From positions 1-55,321 of the forward strand of contig JAODND010000094.1 in assembly GCA_025465465.1 (NCBI GenBank): 55,321 bases of DNA. The letters are read 5' to 3'. The DNA comes from Frankiales bacterium (GTDB lineage: Bacteria > Actinomycetota > Actinomycetes > Mycobacteriales > SCTD01). Below are positions 25,796 through 36,604 of the stretch, in pieces; the first letter of the stretch is position 1, and the number at the start of each line of letters is the position of its first letter. Position numbers and translations under genes: made by a program. The notes beneath the pieces are model-generated. The model was not told the DNA's origin and did not search any database. It saw only the letters and a program-made list of their open reading frames with translations.

Positions 25796-28700
25796 ATGGC
25801 TCGGTGGGGATCCTTCCAGCGGCTTGTCTCGGCAACGGCAGTGGCGGCGATGGCCGCGACCTACGGCATCGCTGTGGCGGCGCCGGCGCATGCCGCAGCG
25901 ACGCCGGCGGAGATCGCCGCCGCTGATCAGCTGCGCACCGCGATCAGCGGCGCGGGCGGCGCGGCGTCGTTCTTCGACGGCCTGACCGCTGTGGGCGCGT
26001 TCGCGTCGCCGGAGCCGGCCCTGACGCTGGTGCCGAGCAGTCCCAAGGCCCTCGGTGCCACCCCGCTGGCCGACGCGCTCGCGGCGGCCGGCGCCTACGG
26101 CACCGCTGACAGCCCCACCGCGCTGAAGGACGCCCTCAACACGACCGTGGACCTGGATGCGGCGCCGTCTCCGCGCACCGCGACGTTCGTCTCCAGCCTC
26201 AGCTCGGCCGGTGGGGTCGACGTGCTGCACGTCGACGTGGTCATCCAGCGCTCCGACGTCGTGACCGGGATCCGGCTGCACGCGACCACGAAGCCGATCG
26301 ACTTCAGCTCGACGAAGGGCGTGGCGGCGCACCCGGTGCTGCACCTGGCGTTCGACGTCAACCGCGACGACACCAGTGGCGCGCGCCTGGCCGCCGGTCC
26401 GACGGTCGCGCTCAACACGACGGCCTCGCTGAGCGGTGCCTTGACCGACGTCGACGCCTCTCTCGGGATCCTCGGCGTGACCCTGGGAGCGCCGCCGTCG
26501 GGCAGCAACAAGTGGGACGTCGCCACCCACCTGGTCGGCGGTGTGCGCGACCCCAACAACGACGGCTTCCTCACCGTCGGACCCAGCGGTGAGCTGGGGG
26601 CCAAGGGCGCGTCGGCCGGGCTGGGCACCGTGGCCGTGAGCAACCCCGGTGGGGGGACCCTCGACGGTCGGCTCTACATCACCCCTCGATCGAGCGCGTC
26701 CATCACCAACCTGCCCGGCGCCACCATCGACGTGACCGCGACCTCGCCCAACCTCGCCCTCGACCCGACCGCGGACTACGCCGCCGATGCGCTGGCGCCG
26801 GTCGCGGCCTTCCAGCGGCTCGCGCCGTTTGACCTGGCGCAGGGCGTCGCGCAGCTCGCCGTCACGCTCGACACGATCGAGCACGCCAAGCCCACCAGCA
26901 GCCTGATCAACGTCGACCTCCCGCTGGTCCGCGGATCGCTGGCCGACCTCGTGCCCGGCAACGAGGCGCTGCAGCAGTTCCTCACCGACCACGTGACCAA
27001 GACCTCGGTGCTCGGCCAGCCCGGCCAGACCGACTTCACCTCCGTGCAGGAGTTCCTCGACAAGCTCGCGGCGACACACGGCCCCGCGAGCAGCCCCTAT
27101 GCCGTGACGATCGACGCCGCCGACTTCGTCACGACCGACGCGGCCCACCCCAAGCTGGTCTTCACCATCAAGGTGCACCGTGCCGCGAGCGACCAGCCGA
27201 CCGACCCGCTCGCACCGATGCTCACCGCCGGTCCGACCGGCGTCAGCTACGACGGCCACACGATCAGCACGTCGTTCGACTTCGCGACGACGCTGCAGGA
27301 CTTCCGCGACGGCCTCAAGGGGCGTCAGATCAACGCCGGCGGCAGCTCCGCCGTGATCGACCACGTCTCGGGCACCACCATCACGCTCGACCCGGTGCCA
27401 CTCGGCATCGACGCCGGTGCGACGTCGTACTGGAAGAACGGCACCCCCAGCGGGGTCGCCTACACGATCGAGGACGGCGACTCCAAGACCGGCAACGTCG
27501 AGCTCGGTGACGCCCTCAAGACCACAGGTCACCTCGCCGGCGCGAACTCCGCCTACCCGCAGGCCGTCACGCACGCCGGGTACGACGTCTCGCTGCCGCT
27601 CGTCCTGGACCTCGAGCCGTCCGTGACGGGTGCCGCCTGTGCCACGCCGGCGAACGGCAACAAGGCCTGCCCCTATGCGGTGAGCAACCCCGACGGGTCC
27701 TCGACGGTCATCGCCGAGCTGCCGGCCCGGCCCGACCGGTTCCAGCTGTCCACCGGACACCAGGTGATCACGGCCCGGTCGACCCTGACCAGCGTGGTCG
27801 ACATCACCGCGCCGGTCGGCTATGTGCCTGTGCACGTCGGCGGCACCGTCAGCCTGACCGCGCCCGGGACCGGCCCGAACATGCAGGTCAGCACCGGCAG
27901 CCAGGGCGACATCGCGCTCGGCCGGCTGATCAACCAGATCCACACCGCACCCGGCACCGCACTCACCGGTCTCCCCACCGGCACGGACCTGGTGGACGCG
28001 TCTGCCCCGCTGACCCTGGACGTGGTCCGGGCGCCGACCTTCTTCAACAGTCCGGCCGCACCCGGGACGGCGAGCATCACTGCGAGCGCGCCCGGCGGTG
28101 CCGCGCCCGTCGTGACCGACAGTGCCGGCAACCTGGCCGACCTCGCGGTCCTCGACGTGGACCCGACCAAGCCGTCGAAGCTGTTCGACCTGCTGCTCGC
28201 CGACCTCGGCGCGTTCAGCGGCAACCTCACCAATGCCCCGTCGGGAGGCGTGCTCGGCACCCCGGTCCCGGTCCTGGGCAGCACGCTCGGCCAGGCCCTT
28301 GCCGGCCAGGAGACCCGCGGGGGCGCGAGCTACAGCAAGACGGGCGACGTGCTGACGCTGACGGATCTGGGCCGGACCTTCGACCCGCGTACGTCGATCG
28401 GGCGTCGGGTCGCGATCGGGGGCACCCAGTATGTCGCCACCGGTCTGCACATCGTGACTCCCGCCACGGCCACCGACCCTGTTGTGCTCGACCCGCACGG
28501 CCTCGACCTGCAGGCCCCGACGGGCGCCTCGTCGCAGACGCCCGCCAACGGCACGCCGTACTCAGTGGTCGACGACCTGAGCTACAGCGTCGACGCATTC
28601 ACTGCGGCGCCGCCGAGCGACCTGGACCAGCTGATCGGTCAGCTCGAGGCCACCCTCGGCAGCGGCGCGCACGTGACCTTCACGGTCGACCGCACCCCGA

Positions 28701-31700
28701 CCCCGGTCTTGAACCTGCACGTGGTGTGGCCGCGGACCTATGACACCTCCAACGTGCTGCTGCAGTCCCTCACGCTGAACGGCTCCCCGGTGCCGCTGGC
28801 CGGTCACGCCGGCACCGGCGAGCTGCCGCTCCACGTCCTGTCGACCACCGACGCCACCCTGGTCCTGCCGCTGTCGGGGACCGGCGTCACCGACCCGGTC
28901 GGGCAGCTGAAGATCGCATCGACGAGCTCGCGGGTCGCGCACCTGACCAGTGACAGCACAGGCGCGAAGACCGCCGCGGCCGGCAGCTTCGAGCTGAACC
29001 TCGGCGCGGCCTCGACGGTCAAGGCCGACCTCACGTCGACCTCGGCCGGCACCGGGTCCTCGCCCGTGACCCTGTCCGCGTGGACTACCGCGCTGGGCAC
29101 CGGCACCACCCTGGCTGGTGCAAGCCAGAGCTGCGCGAGCGTCACCGGCGCCGTCTGCGCCAGCCTGCCCACCACGGCAGCCGCGACGTCGGCCGACCTC
29201 GGCACTGTCACCGTCGCCGTGCCGACCACGACCACCGACCTCACGCCGACGATCGCGGGCACCGACCCGCTCGCGGCGGCCCTGGCGGCCAGCACGCTCG
29301 ACCTCGGCCCGCTCGGCGGCGGTGTGCAGAGCTATCTCGACACGGCGAAAGACGGGCTCGACAAGGCGATCGCCGGCGGCAAGGTCCCGCTGATCGGCAA
29401 GGACCTGCAGGAGGGCACCGACTTCATCGGCAAGCTCAAGGCCGCGTTCAACGCGGCGCTGCCGGCGACGGCGCACTACACGTTCAGCAACGCCGGCGAC
29501 GTCCGGACCCAGCTGCAGAACGCCATCAACGGCGCTGACCTCACCAATGCGCACGTCCTGCAGGGCGCCCCCACGATCGCGCTCGCCTGTGATGCCACCC
29601 TCGACAAGGTCAGCAAGCCGGGCGTCTCCGGGGTCGGCGCCCCGGATGCCGACCCGACCAAGAACGCCAGCTACACGTATGCCGTCGCGGCCTACCACAA
29701 CACGACCGCCGGCCAGCTCAGCGACCCGAGTGACAGCGTGAGCAACCTCAAGGTGACCACCTCGGGCCACCACAACGACGTCTCCTGGGCGGCGGTGAAC
29801 TACGCGACCACCTACAAGGTCTATCGCAACACCGGCAGCGGCTTCGGGCTGATTGCCACCGTCAACGGCACCACCGCGAGCGACGACTTCAGCACTCCCA
29901 ACGGCGCTGGCCCCGTCAGCGTCGGCAGTGCGCCGAGCATCGGGCGGCAGCCGTGTGCTGACAGTGCCCCCGCCCTCAGCGTCGCCGCGGTCACGCTCGG
30001 CGTGCACCTCGGCCAGGGTGTCGTCGACCCCACCACCGGCGGCTGCACCGACTTCGACGCCAACAACACCTGCCTGTCGGCCCACATCCCGATCGACTTC
30101 GGCCTGCCGGGCATCAGCCTGCACGCCCAGAAGGACGCCGATGGCTCGCTCGTCGACGGCACCGCCGTCACGGCCAAGATCGGCTGGACCCTCGACCTGG
30201 CCGTCACGCTCGACAAGACCAAGGGCTTCCTGGTCGAGACCAGCAGCGGGCCGCAGCCGGAGCTCAAGGTCGGCGCCAGCATCACGCTGCCGACCACGCT
30301 GAACGCCAGCGTCAGCTTCATCAAGGCGCAGCTCAGTCGCAACACCCCCGGGACCCCTGAGCTGGGCCTCGCCTTCACCGTCGACCTCGGCTGCGGCGGC
30401 TGCGCCGACGGCCAGCTGTCGCTGTCGTCGCTGCTCACCGGCGGCGGCACCCTCACCCCGAAGCTCAAGGGCAGCGTCAACATCGACGAGCACTTCGCCA
30501 CCGGCGTTGGCGGGATCGGCGATCCCAGCTATGACCCGTCGCTGCCCGGCCTGTCGGGTGACTTCAAGCTGCTGGGCAAGTGGGACGCCGCCGACCCGCT
30601 CGGCTTCACCCTGAACGACGGCGACAGCTTCGGGTTCTACGACGTCGGTCTCGACGCCGGCCTGTTCCTGCGGACCGCCCTCGGTCCGATCGTGGCCGAC
30701 ATCATCAGCACCCTCAAGCCGGTCCAGCCGATCCTGGACACCATCAGCGCGCCCATCCCCGTGCTGTCCGACCTCAGCCATCTCGTCGGCGGTGGCGACG
30801 TCACGCTCGTGACGCTCGCCTCGGCCTTCGGCGGCGGCAGCGAGACCGTCGCTGCAGTGGTGCAGGTCATCAAGACCATCAAGCAGATCAGCGCCGTGCT
30901 CAACGCCGTCAGCAACGGAACCCCGATCCCGCTCGGCTCGCTGAGTCTCAAGCCGGACACCGCCAAGACCACCGCGGCGACCCCGGACGCTGCCGACGCG
31001 CTGACCAACGTGATCAAGGACGGCAGCGGCGGGACCGCGTTCGGCTCGCTCATCGGCGCGCTCAACACCAAGCTCGGTGGCGGCGGCTCGACGCTGTCCG
31101 ACTCCGATGCGTCGGCGGCGAACTACGGCTTCACCTTCCCGGCTCTGCGGCACCCCGCTGAGCTGCTGAAGCTGCTCGTCGGCAAGGACGTCGAGATCGC
31201 GCACTTCGACAGCGGACCGCTGAGCTTCAACTTCACGTTCTCCGAGCAGTTCGGCCCGATCTACGCCCCGCCGCCCGTGCTGCTCACCATCAGCGGCAGC
31301 GCCGGGGTCACCTTCCGGATCGCGGCCGGGTTCGACACCTACGGCATCCGGCAGGCAGTCGAGCGCGGCAAGGTCGATGTCGCGGTGCTCGACAGCCTCT
31401 ACTTCGTCACCAAGGACGACCAGGGCCAGCTGATCCCGGTCGTGCAGTTCACCGGCGAGATCGCGGCCGGGGCCGAGGTCAGCGTCGCCTTCCTGTCCGT
31501 GGGCGTGGAGGGCGGCTTGCGGCTGACCGTCGACTTCACCTGGAACGACCCCAACAACGACGGGAAGTTCCGGTTCAGCGAGTTCCTCGCCACCGCGTTG
31601 CAGAACCCCATCTGCCTGTTCAACGTCGGTGGGCGATTGTCACTGTTCCTCAAGGTGTTCGTCACCATCGGGTTCTCGCCGTTCGACGTCTCCTTCGACT

Positions 31701-34700
31701 TCACGCTGGCCGACATCACGCTGCTCGACTTCTCGGTCCATGCCGACTGCACGCCACCACCGCCCAAGCTCGGCGGCACCAAGGCCGGCGTGCTCTACCT
31801 GTTCGCCGGTGTGACCAACGGCTCGGACTCCCAACGTGGTGCGCCGTGGGGCCTGAAGACCAATGACCCGGAGACGTGGATCGTCCGGCAGCAGGGCACG
31901 ACGATGACCGTGCAGGCTCTCGGCCTGTCCGAGGACTTCACCGGCGTCACCGGTGGAGTCGTGCTCGACGCCCGCGGCAACAACGACAAGCAGCGCACGA
32001 TCGCGCTTTTCCAGGGCAAGGAGAAGGGCGACCACTTCGACGAGCAGGTGGTCTTCTTCGGCGGCGGCGGCAACGACGTCGTCAAGACCGACACCGGCCC
32101 TGCATTCATCGACGGCGGCGCCGGCGACGACAGCATCACGACCGGCGAGCGGCCGCTGACGTCCGCCAACCCTGACAACAGCCTGCCTGCGCTCGCGGGA
32201 GCCGCCCGCGTCGTCGTCGCGGGCAACGGCGGCAACGACCACATCACCGTCGGCAACGCGATCGACACCGTCGCCGGCGACGGTCAGCTCAGCGCCGTGG
32301 GTGGGACCAAGACCGTCACCCGCAACACCGACGGGGACACCACCGTCAATGCCGTCAACCCGACAGGCATCACCCTGGTCAACAACGCCACACCCAACGC
32401 AGGCCCGGCCGGCAACGACGTGCTCAGCGTCGGCCTCGGTGGCGGCGACACCTTCGGTGGCCCGGGCGGCGACCAGATTGCCGTCGCCCAGGACAGCCCG
32501 CTGGCGGGCACCATCAGCGACGCCACCATCCGCCAGACCTACACCGACCAGGGCGCTCACCTCTACGGCGGCACCGGCCCGGACCGGATCAGTGCCGGCG
32601 CCGGCGACGACAAGGTGTTCACCGGCGACGTCCCGACCGGCTACGACCCGGCGCACCCGGACAACAGCCAGGACGTCACCGGCACCGACGACCAGCTCGC
32701 CGCGGGTGAGTTCAACACCGTCGACACCGGCATCGGCAATGACGTCGTGGTGGGTGCCAACGGCGCCGACCTGGTGACGGGTCACTCCCGGCCCGGCCAG
32801 ACCGACGTCCTGCTCGGCCTCGCCGGCGAGGACGTGCTCACCGGAGGCGACGGCACCGACCGGGTCTTCGGCGGCCAGGGCAACGACTACCTGGTGTCGC
32901 AGCCCGCCGACGTGACGCTGCAGGGAGCGGACAGCGTCGACGTGCTCGGCACGCCGGCGCACCCGGTGTCGGTGAAGCCCGACACCAACCCCGCCAGCCC
33001 CAAGACGCTCGTCGGTGGTGGCGGGTCTGACCGCATCTACGGCGGCGACGGCGCGAGCACCATCTTCGGTGACCACATGGCCGTCGCGTGCGCGCAGGTC
33101 GGCACCAACCGGTCCGACGGACCTGACGAGAACACCAGCGCCTACACCGGCGCCAACGCCGACGGGCCTGACCTCATCTATGGCGGCAACGGGGTCGACA
33201 CCATCCAGGCCGGCGGTGGCGACGACTGGGTCTTCGCCTCCGGCGGCGCGGACGTCATCTGCGGCATGCGCGGCAGCGACCACCTCTACGGCGGTGCCGG
33301 TGACGACACCGTCTGGGGCGGTCGCGACGATGACGTCGTCCAGGGTGACGCCGGCAACGACCACCTCTATGGGAACGAGAACGTCGACACCCTCTATGGC
33401 AACGTCGGCACCGACGTGCTCGAGGGCAACGACGGCAGCGACACGCTGTTCGGCGGCCAGGACGCCGACCTGCTCATCGGTGGCACCAGTGCCGCCGGCC
33501 GACCGGACGCCGGGGATCACCTCTACGGCGACGAGGGTGCTGACACGCTCATCGGCGACAACGGCGACCCGACCGCCGCCACCGGTCCGTCCTTCGACCT
33601 GGCCTACTCCGGTGCCACGCCGCCTGGCGGCAGCGACACCATCGCCGGCGGCGACGGGCCTGACCTGGCCTACGGCGGTCTGGGTGGCGACACGATCGAC
33701 GGCAACGCCGGCGACGACCACCTCGAGGGCGGCCCGGGCACGGACACGATCCACGGCAACGACGGCAGCGACGACCTCATCGGCGGCAGCCAGCAGCTGC
33801 CCTCGGGCACGGCCGCGACCAAGGACGTCACCGGCTATCCCGACACGGGCGACACCCTGTCCGGTGACGCCGGCGACGACGTCGTACTCGGCGACAACGG
33901 CCAGCTGCTCGACACCACGGTGGCCGCGGGCGACCTCGTCGGGCGCAACCGCGGGATGGTCCTCGGCCGCACCGTGACGCCGTACGACCTGGGTGACAAC
34001 CCGGCGAGCGGCACCTCAGGCGACGACATCATCGACGGCGGCACCGAGCCGGACCTGCTCTATGGGCAGGGCGGCACGGACACCATGCACGGCTCCGCGG
34101 GCGACGACTATGCCGAGGGCGGCCCTGGTCTCGACCACGTCTATGGCGACAGCGGGCAGGACGACCTGGTCGGCGGCTCGCAGTTCGTCGAGTCCGTCGT
34201 CGGCGGCCTCAAGAGCGGCCAGCCGGACGTCGCGGACGTCCTGGACGGCGGCAGCGGGAGCGATGTGATCCTGGGTGACAACGGCCTCGTGCACCGCGCC
34301 GGCACCGCCAGCGCCATCACGCAGAACCGGCCTGGCATGACCCCGCGGACCGTCGAGCTCTACGACCTCGGTGACAGCCCATCGCTCAACCATGCGGGTG
34401 CGGACCTGCTCCTCGGTGGGACCGAGTCCGACGTCCTCATGGGCCAGAGCGGTGACGACGTCGCCCAGGGCGGCGCCGGTGACGACTATGTCGAGGGCGG
34501 GCCCGGCACCGACCGGATCGAGGGCAACACCGGTGACGACGACCTCGTCGGTGGCAGCTCGACCCCGTTCGGGACGGGCACCGGCGATGCGACGGCCGGT
34601 CAGCTCGACGCCGCCGACCTGATCTTCGGCGGGACCGGCGACGACGTGGCCCTTGGCGACAACGGCATCGTGACGCGGGTCGGCACCCTCGACTCCCGGA

Positions 34701-36556
34701 CCTTCCGGATCGGCAGCTCGCTGCAGATCATGACGCGCCGCAGCATCACGGCGTATGACCTGTCCAACGGCTCGGCGGGCCTGCTGGGCCTTCCGAGCAG
34801 GGCGGTCTTCGGCGACGACCAGGTGTCCGGCGGTGACGGCGTCGATCTGCTGATGGGTCAGGACGGCAAGGACATCCTGACCGGTGAGGCCGGCGACGAC
34901 TACGTCGAGGGCAACGGCGGCAACGACGTCATCTATGGCGACACCCTGTTGTCGGCACTCGTCACACCCGCGACCGCCGTTGCCGGGGCCTGGCAGCCTC
35001 GCTCGGCCGCGGAGGACCTCGGCGAGACCGACGCGCCGTACGGGCAGGACGACCTGATCGGTGGCTCCTCCCGGCAGGGCTTCCGGGACGCGCTCACAAG
35101 TGGCTCCAACGACCTGATCCACGGTGACAGCGGGGCCGACTACGAGCTCGGCGACAACGGGCAGATCGTGCGCGACATCCTCGATCGATCAGGGGCCTTC
35201 GTGACCCCGACCACCGTGCTCGACCCGGCCAGCTACCCGCTGACCAACCGGGTCTCCACGCTGCGCTACGGCGCCTCACCCGCGCCCGGCTCCGCGGTCG
35301 TGCGGCACGGCCTCGCGCCGTCCGGCTCGACCCGGTTCTGCGCAACCCGTGCCACCGGGACCTGCGAGCCGACCGGCGCCTTCGGCGACGACCTGATGTA
35401 TGGCGACGCCGGCGACGACACGATGTATGGCCAGGACGGCGCCGACATCATGCACGGTGACGCCGGCAACGACGACATGTACGGCGAGCTCGGCAACGAC
35501 GTCATGTATGGCGACGCCGGTGACGACGCCATGCTCGGCGACCGCGGTGGCGTCGTCGACCGGCTCGAGAACGGGAGCCGCTCCGCGCAGGTCAACAAGT
35601 CCATGAGCTCGGTACCCAAGATCGACTTCCAGGGCCTGCTCACCGGGACCGTCACGCGGCAGACCGACCTGACCCACGACGTCTACGGAGACACCTTCCC
35701 CGTCAGCAGCACCGGCACCAAGATGGTCTACGACGGCGTCGCCTTCGGCGGCGACGACCAGCTGCGCGGCGGCACCGGTCACGACACGATGCACGGCGGT
35801 GTCGGGGACGACCTGATGAACGGCGACTCCGGCGGTGACTACGTGTTCGGAGATGACGGGGCCGACGTGCTCTGGGGTGGCAAGGGCAACGACACGACCG
35901 ATGCGGCGCACGTCAACGACCGCACCGACCCGAGCTCTCCCTACTTCGACTCCTACGTCGACTACGTCGTCGGCGGCAAGGGCGCGACCAGCGGCCCGTC
36001 GGTGGCGAAGACCACCGGGGACCTCGGCTCCGACGTCCTCGACTGGCGTCCGCGTGGCACCTACCCCGGCGGTTGTGCCAATGCCGCCTGGCCGGTCACG
36101 ACGGGCAGCACGACGGTCGACCCATGCACCTGGTTCGTGATGACCAACCTCGACGACAGCGATGCCACCAACAACCAGCACCACCAAGGCATCGACTGGC
36201 AGTACGGCGGCTGGGACCGCGACATCCTGCAGGGAGACGTCGCTGACAACGGGCCCAACCAGGGTGACCGGCTGCTCGACTGGAATGGCGCCTACAACCT
36301 CTACACGCACTGCAACGCGGCCTACGGCGGCTACAACGACGTCCGCCAGCACAGCCCCGACATGCAGGACTTCCTGCAGAAGTGGGCCGCCGCGATGGGT
36401 GCCGGCCAGAGCCTGACTGAGGTGACCACCAGCGACACGTCGGCCTTCGACGAGCTCGCGCTCGTCTACAACTCCGACAACAACGGTCACGGAGCCGGCT
36501 CGGCCTTCCCCACCACGCCGGGCCACTTCGACGACCCGAACGCCTGCGCCCCCTGA
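25796..36556 (+). CDS. Giant secreted RTX calcium-binding repeat protein
   Basis: About 3,586 residues. A Sec signal peptide ends in APAHAAA. Residues ~40-2080 are beta-rich Ala/Thr/Gly sequence with an Fn3-like unit near 1285-1372 (ASYTYAVAAYHN, then TYKVYRNTGSGF). Residues ~2089-3370 carry dozens of GGxGxD nonapeptides forming calcium-bound beta-rolls. Within these, longer modules of 112-165 residues each contain a GDNG anchor, at 2587, 2699, 2827, 2954 and 3119. The tail has several cysteines and no LPXTG or membrane anchor. ATG 25796 is preferred because codons from the ATG at 25700 have low GC3. It may be an adhesin, matrix or surface-layer protein. Confidence 0.88.
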   Translation: MARWGSFQRLVSATAVAAMAATYGIAVAAPAHAAATPAEIAAADQLRTAISGAGGAASFFDGLTAVGAFASPEPALTLVPSSPKALGATPLADALAAAGAYGTADSPTALKDALNTTVDLDAAPSPRTATFVSSLSSAGGVDVLHVDVVIQRSDVVTGIRLHATTKPIDFSSTKGVAAHPVLHLAFDVNRDDTSGARLAAGPTVALNTTASLSGALTDVDASLGILGVTLGAPPSGSNKWDVATHLVGGVRDPNNDGFLTVGPSGELGAKGASAGLGTVAVSNPGGGTLDGRLYITPRSSASITNLPGATIDVTATSPNLALDPTADYAADALAPVAAFQRLAPFDLAQGVAQLAVTLDTIEHAKPTSSLINVDLPLVRGSLADLVPGNEALQQFLTDHVTKTSVLGQPGQTDFTSVQEFLDKLAATHGPASSPYAVTIDAADFVTTDAAHPKLVFTIKVHRAASDQPTDPLAPMLTAGPTGVSYDGHTISTSFDFATTLQDFRDGLKGRQINAGGSSAVIDHVSGTTITLDPVPLGIDAGATSYWKNGTPSGVAYTIEDGDSKTGNVELGDALKTTGHLAGANSAYPQAVTHAGYDVSLPLVLDLEPSVTGAACATPANGNKACPYAVSNPDGSSTVIAELPARPDRFQLSTGHQVITARSTLTSVVDITAPVGYVPVHVGGTVSLTAPGTGPNMQVSTGSQGDIALGRLINQIHTAPGTALTGLPTGTDLVDASAPLTLDVVRAPTFFNSPAAPGTASITASAPGGAAPVVTDSAGNLADLAVLDVDPTKPSKLFDLLLADLGAFSGNLTNAPSGGVLGTPVPVLGSTLGQALAGQETRGGASYSKTGDVLTLTDLGRTFDPRTSIGRRVAIGGTQYVATGLHIVTPATATDPVVLDPHGLDLQAPTGASSQTPANGTPYSVVDDLSYSVDAFTAAPPSDLDQLIGQLEATLGSGAHVTFTVDRTPTPVLNLHVVWPRTYDTSNVLLQSLTLNGSPVPLAGHAGTGELPLHVLSTTDATLVLPLSGTGVTDPVGQLKIASTSSRVAHLTSDSTGAKTAAAGSFELNLGAASTVKADLTSTSAGTGSSPVTLSAWTTALGTGTTLAGASQSCASVTGAVCASLPTTAAATSADLGTVTVAVPTTTTDLTPTIAGTDPLAAALAASTLDLGPLGGGVQSYLDTAKDGLDKAIAGGKVPLIGKDLQEGTDFIGKLKAAFNAALPATAHYTFSNAGDVRTQLQNAINGADLTNAHVLQGAPTIALACDATLDKVSKPGVSGVGAPDADPTKNASYTYAVAAYHNTTAGQLSDPSDSVSNLKVTTSGHHNDVSWAAVNYATTYKVYRNTGSGFGLIATVNGTTASDDFSTPNGAGPVSVGSAPSIGRQPCADSAPALSVAAVTLGVHLGQGVVDPTTGGCTDFDANNTCLSAHIPIDFGLPGISLHAQKDADGSLVDGTAVTAKIGWTLDLAVTLDKTKGFLVETSSGPQPELKVGASITLPTTLNASVSFIKAQLSRNTPGTPELGLAFTVDLGCGGCADGQLSLSSLLTGGGTLTPKLKGSVNIDEHFATGVGGIGDPSYDPSLPGLSGDFKLLGKWDAADPLGFTLNDGDSFGFYDVGLDAGLFLRTALGPIVADIISTLKPVQPILDTISAPIPVLSDLSHLVGGGDVTLVTLASAFGGGSETVAAVVQVIKTIKQISAVLNAVSNGTPIPLGSLSLKPDTAKTTAATPDAADALTNVIKDGSGGTAFGSLIGALNTKLGGGGSTLSDSDASAANYGFTFPALRHPAELLKLLVGKDVEIAHFDSGPLSFNFTFSEQFGPIYAPPPVLLTISGSAGVTFRIAAGFDTYGIRQAVERGKVDVAVLDSLYFVTKDDQGQLIPVVQFTGEIAAGAEVSVAFLSVGVEGGLRLTVDFTWNDPNNDGKFRFSEFLATALQNPICLFNVGGRLSLFLKVFVTIGFSPFDVSFDFTLADITLLDFSVHADCTPPPPKLGGTKAGVLYLFAGVTNGSDSQRGAPWGLKTNDPETWIVRQQGTTMTVQALGLSEDFTGVTGGVVLDARGNNDKQRTIALFQGKEKGDHFDEQVVFFGGGGNDVVKTDTGPAFIDGGAGDDSITTGERPLTSANPDNSLPALAGAARVVVAGNGGNDHITVGNAIDTVAGDGQLSAVGGTKTVTRNTDGDTTVNAVNPTGITLVNNATPNAGPAGNDVLSVGLGGGDTFGGPGGDQIAVAQDSPLAGTISDATIRQTYTDQGAHLYGGTGPDRISAGAGDDKVFTGDVPTGYDPAHPDNSQDVTGTDDQLAAGEFNTVDTGIGNDVVVGANGADLVTGHSRPGQTDVLLGLAGEDVLTGGDGTDRVFGGQGNDYLVSQPADVTLQGADSVDVLGTPAHPVSVKPDTNPASPKTLVGGGGSDRIYGGDGASTIFGDHMAVACAQVGTNRSDGPDENTSAYTGANADGPDLIYGGNGVDTIQAGGGDDWVFASGGADVICGMRGSDHLYGGAGDDTVWGGRDDDVVQGDAGNDHLYGNENVDTLYGNVGTDVLEGNDGSDTLFGGQDADLLIGGTSAAGRPDAGDHLYGDEGADTLIGDNGDPTAATGPSFDLAYSGATPPGGSDTIAGGDGPDLAYGGLGGDTIDGNAGDDHLEGGPGTDTIHGNDGSDDLIGGSQQLPSGTAATKDVTGYPDTGDTLSGDAGDDVVLGDNGQLLDTTVAAGDLVGRNRGMVLGRTVTPYDLGDNPASGTSGDDIIDGGTEPDLLYGQGGTDTMHGSAGDDYAEGGPGLDHVYGDSGQDDLVGGSQFVESVVGGLKSGQPDVADVLDGGSGSDVILGDNGLVHRAGTASAITQNRPGMTPRTVELYDLGDSPSLNHAGADLLLGGTESDVLMGQSGDDVAQGGAGDDYVEGGPGTDRIEGNTGDDDLVGGSSTPFGTGTGDATAGQLDAADLIFGGTGDDVALGDNGIVTRVGTLDSRTFRIGSSLQIMTRRSITAYDLSNGSAGLLGLPSRAVFGDDQVSGGDGVDLLMGQDGKDILTGEAGDDYVEGNGGNDVIYGDTLLSALVTPATAVAGAWQPRSAAEDLGETDAPYGQDDLIGGSSRQGFRDALTSGSNDLIHGDSGADYELGDNGQIVRDILDRSGAFVTPTTVLDPASYPLTNRVSTLRYGASPAPGSAVVRHGLAPSGSTRFCATRATGTCEPTGAFGDDLMYGDAGDDTMYGQDGADIMHGDAGNDDMYGELGNDVMYGDAGDDAMLGDRGGVVDRLENGSRSAQVNKSMSSVPKIDFQGLLTGTVTRQTDLTHDVYGDTFPVSSTGTKMVYDGVAFGGDDQLRGGTGHDTMHGGVGDDLMNGDSGGDYVFGDDGADVLWGGKGNDTTDAAHVNDRTDPSSPYFDSYVDYVVGGKGATSGPSVAKTTGDLGSDVLDWRPRGTYPGGCANAAWPVTTGSTTVDPCTWFVMTNLDDSDATNNQHHQGIDWQYGGWDRDILQGDVADNGPNQGDRLLDWNGAYNLYTHCNAAYGGYNDVRQHSPDMQDFLQKWAAAMGAGQSLTEVTTSDTSAFDELALVYNSDNNGHGAGSAFPTTPGHFDDPNACAP

Positions 36557-36604
36557 TCCTCTGACGAGCGGCGAGGACCGCTTCGAGGTGCTCCAGCCGG
36601 CACG

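Noticed and set aside
25544..31204. Very long minus-strand frames (880-984 codons) opposite the giant RTX gene
   Set aside because: They are shadow frames produced by the high GC3 of the plus-strand gene: composition is Arg/Gly/Val-rich, no domains appear, and no start site is plausible.
31640..35122. Minus-strand frames of 704 and 368 codons opposite the RTX repeats
   Set aside because: Antisense images of the repetitive GGxGxD coding sequence; the apparent repeats simply mirror the RTX repeats.
36557..36604. Rho-independent terminator after the giant RTX gene
   Set aside because: Only a 5-bp AGCGG/CCGCT stem is seen and no U-run follows, so it is too weak to call.
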